A stretch of 64,000 nt of DNA from Stutzerimonas stutzeri (GTDB lineage: Bacteria > Pseudomonadota > Gammaproteobacteria > Pseudomonadales > Pseudomonadaceae), in NCBI RefSeq assembly GCF_000590475.1, contig NZ_CP007441.1:4667360-4731359 (forward strand), given 5' to 3'. Shown here one piece after another: positions 57,131-64,000 of this stretch (position 1 is its first letter; each line of letters starts with the position of its first letter). Below the pieces are notes generated by a model, which saw nothing but the letters and a program-made list of their open reading frames with translations, made no database searches and was not told where the DNA came from. Made by a program: the position numbers and the translations under genes.

Positions 57131-59025
57131 CAAGCGCTTTGCTCCAACTTCCGTCCGGCGCTGCGCTTTTTCAGATGAATCATCAGAAGCGACACGGCCG
57201 CCGGGGTTACGCCCGGAATCCGTGAGGCCTGGCCAAGCGTTTCGGGACGAGCGAGGGAGAGTTTATGTTGGATCTCCTTCGACAGCCCGGAGATGGTCGA
57301 ATAGTCCAGATTCTCTGGTAACACGACACTTTCGCTGGCCCGAAGGCGCTGGATCTCTTCTTGTTGACGATCGATGTAACCGGCGTACTTGGTCTTGATC
57401 TCGACCTGCTCGGCAACCTGCGGGTCCTCGACCCCAGCCCCGGTAAGCTGGATCAGGCTGCGGTAATCGATTTCCGGTCGTGCAAGCAGATTGAGCAGGT
57501 TGTACTCATGGGTTAGCGGCGTTCCGAAACGCTCGGCGATAGCATCGCCCTGCGGCGTTGCCGGACGCACCCAGGTGCTTTTCAGCCGCTGCTCTTCCTG
57601 CTCGATGCTTTCGCGCTTGCATTCGAAAGCAGCCCAGCGAGTGTCATCGACCAGCCCCAGTTCTCGGCCTTTTTCGGTCAGCCGCAAATCCGCATTGTCT
57701 TCTCGCAGGATCAACCGGTACTCGGCGCGCGAAGTGAACATGCGATACGGCTCTTGGGTTCCGAGGGTGATCAGATCATCGACTAGCACGCCCAGATAGG
57801 CCTCGTCGCGACGTGGGCACCAACTGTCCTTGCCTTGTGCGCGCAAGGCCGCATTGGTGCCAGCCAACAGGCCCTGCGCACCGGCCTCCTCATACCCTGT
57901 GGTGCCATTGATCTGACCGGCAAAGAACAGGCCGGCGATGACCTTGGTTTCCAGGCTGTATTTGAGATCGCGCGGGTCGAAGTAATCGTACTCGATGGCA
58001 TAGCCAGGACGAACGATGTGCGCCTGCTCCATGCCCCGAATGCTCTGTACGACCTGTAGTTGCACGTCAAACGGCAGCGAGGTGGAAATACCGTTGGGGT
58101 AGAGCTCGTGCGTGGTCAGGCCCTCGGGCTCGATGAACACCTGGTGGCTGTCCTTATCCGCGAAACGGTGAATCTTGTCCTCGATCGACGGACAGTACCG
58201 TGGCCCGACGCCCTCTATCGCGCCAGAGTACATCGGCGACCGATCAAGGTTGGTAGCAATGATTTCGTGGGTTCGAGCGTTGGTATGGGTGATCCAGCAG
58301 CTGACCTGCTTCGGATGTTGCGTGGCGTGCCCAAGGAACGACATTGGGGGAATCGGGGCATCGCCCGGCTGCTCGGTCATCACCGAAAAATCGACACTGC
58401 GACCGTCGATACGTGGCGGCGTCCCTGTCTTCAGGCGACCGACGCGAAGCGGTAATTCACGAAGACGACGGGCCAGTGCAATCGAAGGCGGATCGCCAGC
58501 GCGACCGCCTGAATGATTCTGCAAGCCGATGTGGATAAGTCCGCCGAGGAATGTGCCGGTTGTCAATACCACCGAATCCGCGAAGAAACGCAGGCCCATC
58601 TGGGTAACAACGCCTTTGACCTGCTCCGCTTCAACAATCAAATCATCCGCAGCCTGCTGAAATATCCACAGGTTAGGTTGGTTTTCCAGAACTTCACGGA
58701 CCGCAGCTTTGAACAGCACGCGATCGGCCTGCGCACGAGTGGCTCGAACGGCAGGTCCTTTGCGGCTGTTGAGTACGCGGAACTGAATGCCGCTTCGATC
58801 GGTGGCCGCAGCCATCACACCGCCTAGTGCATCAATTTCTTTGACCAGATGACTTTTGCCGATACCCCCGATAGCTGGGTTACAGCTCATCTGCCCAAGG
58901 GTTTCGACATTGTGGGTAAGCAATAGGGTTTTCACACCGATTCGAGCAGCTGCCAGCGCAGCTTCGGTACCGGCATGGCCGCCGCCGATAACGATGACGT
59001 CAAAACGGGAAGGAAAATCCACCAC
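57130..59025 (-). CDS. mnmG: tRNA uridine 5-carboxymethylaminomethyl modification enzyme MnmG
   Basis: 631 aa. The FAD-binding motif [19 protein letters not shown] is at residues 12-30, and the GidA signatures [11 protein letters not shown] and [13 protein letters not shown] are present. It acts with MnmE to modify wobble uridine of tRNAs. It is separated from mnmE here by a 570-bp region rich in DnaA-box-like sequences. Confidence 0.98.
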   Translation of the reverse strand: MVDFPSRFDVIVIGGGHAGTEAALAAARIGVKTLLLTHNVETLGQMSCNPAIGGIGKSHLVKEIDALGGVMAAATDRSGIQFRVLNSRKGPAVRATRAQADRVLFKAAVREVLENQPNLWIFQQAADDLIVEAEQVKGVVTQMGLRFFADSVVLTTGTFLGGLIHIGLQNHSGGRAGDPPSIALARRLRELPLRVGRLKTGTPPRIDGRSVDFSVMTEQPGDAPIPPMSFLGHATQHPKQVSCWITHTNARTHEIIATNLDRSPMYSGAIEGVGPRYCPSIEDKIHRFADKDSHQVFIEPEGLTTHELYPNGISTSLPFDVQLQVVQSIRGMEQAHIVRPGYAIEYDYFDPRDLKYSLETKVIAGLFFAGQINGTTGYEEAGAQGLLAGTNAALRAQGKDSWCPRRDEAYLGVLVDDLITLGTQEPYRMFTSRAEYRLILREDNADLRLTEKGRELGLVDDTRWAAFECKRESIEQEEQRLKSTWVRPATPQGDAIAERFGTPLTHEYNLLNLLARPEIDYRSLIQLTGAGVEDPQVAEQVEIKTKYAGYIDRQQEEIQRLRASESVVLPENLDYSTISGLSKEIQHKLSLARPETLGQASRIPGVTPAAVSLLMIHLKKRSAGRKLEQSA

Positions 59026-59597
59026 GCACCTCGTGCCTGTTCAGTTGAATCGGGGAGAACGCGTAAGTATAGGGGCTGGAGGTCTGTGAAAGAAGGCCTT
59101 TGCACAAAAAATGACCAGCTAAGCAAGGGCGAGTGCAAAACCAAGTAATAGATAAATAGAGAAAGAAATGATTTAAAGCTTATTTTTATGTTTATAAATA
59201 TGCGGCGATTTTCTGTGGATAGATCTCTGTAGGCCCTTTATAAATGAGGATCCTAGCGTATTGAAAAGGTGTGCTGAACCTGGGAGATGGCGGTGCAGTA
59301 CACGTTAACAGGCTGTGTATAAAAGGGCGACTTATGCACAGATGGATTCATGGCCTATTTATCCACTGACTTACTGACCGGCTTTAAGGCGGGTTTTCCA
59401 CAGGGCTCAGGTGTATTTCGTTTACCTAGAAAACCAACGGATTGTCGGAATGAAGACGAAAATGCCCGACACGATGAGTCGAGGCAGGAAGGGGGCAGCT
59501 CTTTGAGCAAGCGCTGCCTGGGCATAGTCGCCCAGGCACGAGGCGCCAGAGCGCCCCGGTACCCAGCACTTAGGGGATGGCGACGTTAATCCCGGCG
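59026..59597. other. Non-coding region with a cluster of DnaA-box-like sites
   Basis: 572 bp without a gene. Sites matching or close to TTATCCACA on either strand are at 59214-59222 (TGTGGATAG), 59314-59322 (TGTGTATAA), 59332-59340 (TTATGCACA), 59359-59367 (TTATCCACT) and 59394-59402 (TTTTCCACA). An AT-rich segment lies at 59160-59200. The layout resembles an origin, and in enterobacteria oriC lies next to mnmG (gidA). The rest shows nothing recognisable. Confidence 0.6.
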
Positions 59598-60965
59598 CTA
59601 CTTGCCTATACAGAAACTGGAAAAGATACGGCCCAGCAGGTCGTCAGAACTGAAGGCTCCGGTAATCTCGCCTAGCGTCTGCTGGGCTTGACGCAGATCC
59701 TCCGCCAGCAGCTCACCAGCTCCGGCAAGGGCAAGCTGCGCGTGTCCATGGTCGAGATGCTCTGCCGTCTTTCGCAACGCGTCCAGGTGGCGGCGGCGGG
59801 CGCTGAAGCCGCTCTCTGCGGTCTGGTCGTAGCCCATGCAGTGCTTGAGGTGCTCGCGAAGCATCTCCAGGCCCTCACCGGAGCGAGCCGATAGGCTGAG
59901 GGTCGTATGGCCATCTGCATCGACCGAGAGGGCTACCTCCTCGCCAGTGAGATCCGCCTTGTTGCGGACGACGGTGGTTCTTGCCGGGTCGGGCCTTGCC
60001 AGAAGCAAATCTGGCCAGTTGGCCGCCTCGTGCTGTTCAGCTCCTGAGCTGGCATCGATTACCAACAGTATTCGGTCAGCTTCCTCAATGGCTTTGATTG
60101 CGCGCTCCACGCCAATTCGTTCCACCTGGTCATCGGTATCCCGCAGACCGGCGGTATCGATGATGTGCAGTGGCATTCCGTCGATCTGTATATGCTCACG
60201 CAGTACATCGCGAGTGGTGCCGGCGACGTCGGTCACGATCGCCGCTTCACGACCTGCCAACGCATTGAGCAAACTGGACTTGCCGGCATTAGGGCGGCCG
60301 GCGATAACCACGTTCATTCCATCGCGGAGCAGGACACCCTGACCTGCTTCGCGCAGGACTGTGGATAGATCTTCCTGAACATGTTCAAGCAGCGCCAGTA
60401 CACGTCCGTCGGCGAGAAAATCGATCTCCTCTTCAGGAAAGTCGATTGCCGCTTCGACATAGATGCGCAACTGGACCAGGCTTTCGTTCAGCTGATGAAT
60501 TCGTCGAGAAAAGTCGCCCTGTAATGAGCGCAACGCATTACGCGCAGCCTGGGCTGAACTGGCCTCGATCAGGTCGGCAATAGCTTCTGCCTGAGCTAAG
60601 TCCAATTTGTCGTTGAGAAAGGCCCGTTCACTGAATTCACCGGGACGGGCAAGACGAACGCCGAGCTCCACGCACCGCTGCAACAGCATATCCATGACCA
60701 CGGGCCCCCCGTGTCCCTGGAGCTCCAGTACATCTTCACCCGTGAACGAGTGCGGGCCCGGAAAGAACAGCATCAGTCCTTCGTCGATGACTTCGCCGTC
60801 ATCGGCATGGAACGGCCCATAGTGGGCGTGACGCGCTACTGGTTCTCTACCGCATAGGGTGATCGCCACTGCTTTGGCGCGTGGGCCCGACACACGCACG
60901 ACTCCGATACCGCCTCGTCCTGGTGCGGTGGCGACTGCGGCAATGGTTTCGTGATCTTGGCTCAT
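59598..60965 (-). CDS. mnmE: tRNA modification GTPase MnmE
   Basis: 455 aa from ATG 60965. The N-terminal tetrahydrofolate-binding domain ([21 protein letters not shown]) is followed by a G domain: [16 protein letters not shown] (P-loop), DVAGTTRD (switch), DTAGLRD and NKADL. The C-terminus ends FSSFCIGK with the conserved Cys. It forms the MnmEG complex. It is convergent with nothing; the next gene yidC lies upstream on the same strand. Confidence 0.98.
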   Translation of the reverse strand: MSQDHETIAAVATAPGRGGIGVVRVSGPRAKAVAITLCGREPVARHAHYGPFHADDGEVIDEGLMLFFPGPHSFTGEDVLELQGHGGPVVMDMLLQRCVELGVRLARPGEFSERAFLNDKLDLAQAEAIADLIEASSAQAARNALRSLQGDFSRRIHQLNESLVQLRIYVEAAIDFPEEEIDFLADGRVLALLEHVQEDLSTVLREAGQGVLLRDGMNVVIAGRPNAGKSSLLNALAGREAAIVTDVAGTTRDVLREHIQIDGMPLHIIDTAGLRDTDDQVERIGVERAIKAIEEADRILLVIDASSGAEQHEAANWPDLLLARPDPARTTVVRNKADLTGEEVALSVDADGHTTLSLSARSGEGLEMLREHLKHCMGYDQTAESGFSARRRHLDALRKTAEHLDHGHAQLALAGAGELLAEDLRQAQQTLGEITGAFSSDDLLGRIFSSFCIGK

Positions 60966-60993
60966 CCGTAACTCCCGGGTAGCGACAATGCAA

Positions 60994-61015
60994 AACGCCC
61001 CAATCAAGGGGCGTT
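60994..61015 (-). terminator. Hairpin between yidC and mnmE
   Basis: An eight-base stem AACGCCCC / GGGGCGTT with a six-base loop; on the minus strand it ends in TTTTGC. A short U-tract makes it a moderate terminator or attenuator after yidC. Confidence 0.65.
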
Positions 61016-61032
61016 CTGTCTACGTCATTGGT

Positions 61033-62703
61033 TCAGGTTGCGGTAGCAGTCTGTCCAGTAATCTTACGAGTAATGTACCACTGCTGCGCAATCGATAAGC
61101 AGTTGTTGACCACCCAGTACAGGACCAGACCCGCAGGGAACCAGAGGAAGAAGAAGGTGAAGATGATTGGAAGCAATTTCATCACCTTGGCCTGCATCGG
61201 ATCCGGCGGTGTCGGATTCAGCTGCTGCTGAATGAACATCGTCAGGCCCATGATGATCGGCAGGATGAAAAACGGATCCTTGATGGACAGATCCGTGATC
61301 CAGAACATCCAGGGTGCCTGACGCATCTCGACGCTTTCCAGCAGTACCCAGTACAGCGCAAGGAATACTGGCATCTGCACCAAGATCGGCAAGCAACCGC
61401 CGAGAGGATTGATCTTCTCCTTCTTGTACAGCTCCATCATCGCTTGGGACATCTTCTGGCGGTCATCGCCAAATTGTTCCTTGAGCGCCTGCATCTTTGG
61501 CGATACCGCACGCATACGGGCCATCGACTTGTAGCTCGCTGCCGAGAGCGGGAAGAACGCGAGCTTGATCACGATCGTCAGCACGATGATCGACCAGCCC
61601 CAGTTACCCAACAACGCATGGATATGCTGCAGCAACCAGAAGATGGGTTGAGCAATGAACCAGAGGATGCCGTAATCAACAGTCAGGCGCAGGCCAGGCG
61701 AAAGTTCCTCGAGCTCATCCTGGCTCTTGGGGCCGGCGTAAAGCGTAGCGGAGGTTTCACCCTGACTGCCCGGGGCTACGGATATCGCTGGACCAGTGAA
61801 GCCAATGATGTAGTTACCGCGGCTGTCCTTACGGGTCTGTACCTGATTGGTCTGATCGGGTGCGGGGATCCAGGCCGTTACGAAGTAATGCTGCAACCAG
61901 GCGATCCAGCCACCCTCGACGGTGGTTTTCAAACTTTTGTCATCCATGTCGCCCATGGAGACCTTGGTGTAGGGCTCATCCTTGGTCCAGAGCGCAGCGC
62001 CCAGATAGGTTGCCGTACCGGTTGCCTTGCTGGAGGATGGGTCTTTACTACTGTCGCGTTTCAATTGACCGAACATATGACCGGTCCAGGCCGTATCGCT
62101 CTGATTGTCGATCAGGTAACGCACATCGAAATCGTAGTCACCCCGATCGAAGGTGAAGCGCTTGGTGTAGTGGACCCCATCTTCACTGTATTTCAACTCG
62201 ACGACCAACTGGCTCTGGCCTTCGGTTAGTTGATACTGCGCCTGTTCGCTGCTGTACAGAGGACGGCCGCTGGCCTTGTCCGGACCGTCACCGATTAGTC
62301 CGCTCTGGGCTTCATAGGTACGTTCGCCGCTACGCTCGAACAGCTGGAAAGGGACATCAGGGCGATCTTGGCGACTGGGGAACTGCGGAAGGCGCAGATC
62401 GACGATATCGCCGCCCCGGGGATCGATCGCGATATCCAGTACATCGGTGCGGACCCGAATCAGCTGCGAGCTCGCCTGAGCGTCTGGAAGACCATTGGCT
62501 TGCTGCTCGCCTGTGACGGCGGGTATATCCGCCGTCGCCTCATTGGTGGCGAGCGAAGGCGTTTCGGGAAGTTGCGCGGCCGGTTGTTCCTGGCGTGCCT
62601 CGTCAGGAAGGGCGGTCTGACCGTAATCCTGATTCCATTGAAGGACCATCAGGTAGGCAACGACTGCCAGTGCGACGAGCAGGATCGAGCGTTTGATATC
62701 CAT
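61033..62703 (-). CDS. yidC: Membrane protein insertase YidC
   Basis: 556 aa. An N-terminal anchor (SILLVALAVVAYLMVLQW) is followed by a large periplasmic domain (about 60-340) and five core helices, with YKSMARMRAVSPKMQALKEQFGDD as the cytoplasmic C1 loop carrying the conserved basic residues. It inserts inner-membrane proteins, including Fo subunit c encoded nearby. The length is normal for gamma-proteobacteria. Confidence 0.98.
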   Translation of the reverse strand: MDIKRSILLVALAVVAYLMVLQWNQDYGQTALPDEARQEQPAAQLPETPSLATNEATADIPAVTGEQQANGLPDAQASSQLIRVRTDVLDIAIDPRGGDIVDLRLPQFPSRQDRPDVPFQLFERSGERTYEAQSGLIGDGPDKASGRPLYSSEQAQYQLTEGQSQLVVELKYSEDGVHYTKRFTFDRGDYDFDVRYLIDNQSDTAWTGHMFGQLKRDSSKDPSSSKATGTATYLGAALWTKDEPYTKVSMGDMDDKSLKTTVEGGWIAWLQHYFVTAWIPAPDQTNQVQTRKDSRGNYIIGFTGPAISVAPGSQGETSATLYAGPKSQDELEELSPGLRLTVDYGILWFIAQPIFWLLQHIHALLGNWGWSIIVLTIVIKLAFFPLSAASYKSMARMRAVSPKMQALKEQFGDDRQKMSQAMMELYKKEKINPLGGCLPILVQMPVFLALYWVLLESVEMRQAPWMFWITDLSIKDPFFILPIIMGLTMFIQQQLNPTPPDPMQAKVMKLLPIIFTFFFLWFPAGLVLYWVVNNCLSIAQQWYITRKITGQTATAT

Positions 62704-62705
62704 GG

Positions 62706-62951
62706 TTACTCGGTCATCGAAGATGAATTGGAGGGATGGTTGGAAGGCACGGGATCATAGCCGCCCGGATTCCATGGATGGCAACGGCCGAGCCTGCGTA
62801 GGCTCAGCCAGCCACCGCGCAGCAGGCCATGATGTTCAATGGCCTCTTGTGCGTAGCAAGAGCAACTGGGGTAGAAGCGACAATGGCTCGCCATCATCGG
62901 ACTGATGGCATACCGGTAGATCCGAATCGGGATCAAGGCCAGTCTACGCAT
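62706..62951 (-). CDS. yidD: Membrane protein insertion efficiency factor YidD
   Basis: 81 aa from the internal Met ([19 protein letters not shown]). [37 protein letters not shown] is the invariant YidD/DUF37 core with its three cysteines. The start overlaps the end of rnpA by eight bases. It is thought to help YidC-dependent insertion. Confidence 0.96.
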   Translation of the reverse strand: MRRLALIPIRIYRYAISPMMASHCRFYPSCSCYAQEAIEHHGLLRGGWLSLRRLGRCHPWNPGGYDPVPSNHPSNSSSMTE

Positions 62952-63339
62952 GGGCAGGCTTGCCCTGTTCCGGATTGCTGGCTGCCTGGGGAGGGGTGCG
63001 GGACAACCGCCTCCAGAGCTTGGCGAATTGCCGGGCCAGTTCGGGACTATCAAGATCAGCCAATCCCTTGCGCGAGATAACCACGATGTCCCACCCCGTC
63101 AGTTCCATCTGGTGGAGACGGAAAGTTTCACGCAGTTGCCGCTTGATGCGATTGCGCTCCACCGCGAGCTTTACACTTTTCTTGCCAATCACAAGCCCGA
63201 TACGGGGGTGTGGCAGTCCATTCTCGCGCACCAGGAGGAGGACATTTCTGCCCGGTAACTTGCCGGAAGGAGAGTCGAATACTGCCTTGAACTGGCGCGG
63301 GGTCAGCAATCGCTTTTCCCGATTGAAATCTCGACTCAC
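62944..63339 (-). CDS. rnpA: Ribonuclease P protein component
   Basis: 131 aa with a GTG start. [13 protein letters not shown] is followed by the RNR motif [20 protein letters not shown] that binds the P RNA. It processes tRNA 5' ends. It lies 17 bp after rpmH and overlaps yidD. Confidence 0.97.
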   Translation of the reverse strand: MSRDFNREKRLLTPRQFKAVFDSPSGKLPGRNVLLLVRENGLPHPRIGLVIGKKSVKLAVERNRIKRQLRETFRLHQMELTGWDIVVISRKGLADLDSPELARQFAKLWRRLSRTPPQAASNPEQGKPAHA

Positions 63340-63356
63340 TACCTGTTCCGACGTGT

Positions 63357-63491
63357 TCAGACCGCCAGACGCTTACGACCTTTGGCGCGACGGCGAGACA
63401 GTACGGCGCGCCCGTTCTTAGTGGCCATGCGAGCACGGAAACCATGGGTACGAGCGCGCTTGAGAGTGCTGGGTTGGAAAGTGCGTTTCAT
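63357..63491 (-). CDS. rpmH: Ribosomal protein L34
   Basis: 44 aa, too short for most ORF calls. It begins [20 protein letters not shown] and ends GRKRLAV. It is the usual first gene of the rpmH-rnpA-yidD-yidC-mnmE unit and marks the left border of the replication origin. Confidence 0.98.
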   Translation of the reverse strand: MKRTFQPSTLKRARTHGFRARMATKNGRAVLSRRRAKGRKRLAV

Positions 63492-64000
63492 GATGCGTTT
63501 ACCTGGTGATCCATTGCGGGCCGGAATGGCCCCCTTTTAAGAGACCGGCGATTGTAGAGAAGCTGCGCGATGAGGTCAATTTCCGCCAGCTATGGAAGAG
63601 GAATTAATAAATTAGAGGAAAGGTATTTAAAGCTCTTCTTAAGGCAGTGACTATAGATGGTGAGTTCATTTTCTGTGGATAAGCGCTAAGGATCAGGCCT
63701 GGCACCGGTTTCAGCGTTTCCAAAGGCTCTGCGCAAACGGTGTACGGCCGGTGGGAAGGCCTTGGATTTTCTGTGGACAGTTTCGGTAGTTATCAACAGG
63801 CACGTTTGGCATCAGCTTGTCCACAAGCTTATCCGAGGTGCTCAGGCTTGCTTATCCACAGCCTTTAGTTAAGATCCGATACCCCTTCATCGTTTGGCAA
63901 CGGCCTTTTGCCCTCTTTTAGGCGTGTCTAACTGTGGATAACCAGGGAGCCCAGAGCTACAATGGCTGCCGTTTAAAGCTCGACAGCGTTAGGAGATTCC
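63492..64000. other. oriC: Chromosomal replication origin region (oriC), right end cut by the window
   Basis: 509 bp between rpmH and the expected dnaA start. Exact DnaA boxes are at 63674-63682 (TGTGGATAA), 63852-63860 (TTATCCACA) and 63933-63941 (TGTGGATAA). Near matches are at 63772-63780, 63790-63798 (TTATCAACA) and 63817-63825 (TTGTCCACA). An AT-rich stretch lies at 63600-63660. The final bases (TTAGGAGATTCC) look like the ribosome site of dnaA. This is the standard pseudomonad oriC position. Confidence 0.9.

Overview
The window is chromosomal DNA of a gamma-proteobacterium of the Pseudomonas stutzeri (Stutzerimonas) type, lying next to the replication origin. The right half (about 41.1-64 kb) has the classic pseudomonad order glmS - DeoR regulator - (chemoreceptor) - glmU - atpCDGAHFEBI - parB - parA - rsmG - mnmG - mnmE - yidC - yidD - rnpA - rpmH - oriC. 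All of these genes are on the minus strand, and the window ends just before where dnaA should start. A parS-like site near position 115 also fits an origin-proximal location.

The left part (1-17.9 kb) is accessory but native-looking, GC-rich DNA. It holds a COG0523 metal-chaperone GTPase, a bacteriophytochrome operon (bphP, a single-domain response regulator, a hybrid kinase and a heme oxygenase that supplies biliverdin), and a sulfation cluster (arylsulfotransferase-like protein, two small membrane proteins, a PAPS sulfotransferase and a stand-alone APS kinase). It ends with an iron-uptake unit of fecI-fecR-TonB receptor-esterase behind a Fur box.

Between fecI and glmS sits a complete-looking Tn7-like transposon of 23,141 bp (17,933-41,073). 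Its ends are TGTGGG...CCCACA, it is flanked by the 5-bp direct repeat GGAGG, and it is inserted exactly 25 bp past the glmS stop codon, as at attTn7. The glmS-proximal end carries tnsA, tnsB, tnsC and tnsD, followed by a gene whose protein resembles the N-terminal half of Tn7 TnsE, including the beta-clamp-binding motif, but lacks the C-terminal DNA-binding half. TnsB-type sites form a tight 20-bp-period array at the right end and a spaced set at the left end.

The cargo (18.5-33.6 kb) carries no recognisable antibiotic-resistance gene. It looks like a mixed set of uncharacterised, probably defence-type modules: a 598-aa protein with a PD-(D/E)XK-like core; a zinc-finger protein and a winged-helix-like protein; a tandem pair of 28-30-aa microproteins; a C39-like cysteine peptidase; a translationally coupled RNase H/RuvC-like protein and Ser/Thr kinase; a coupled SF2 helicase and 142-aa partner; and an AAA ATPase followed by a small ORF. 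An intact IS30-family element and several insertion-sequence fragments show repeated insertion and loss in the cargo zone.

The strongest candidates for something undescribed are the RuvC-like/kinase pair, the helicase pair, the duplicated microproteins and the clipped TnsE.
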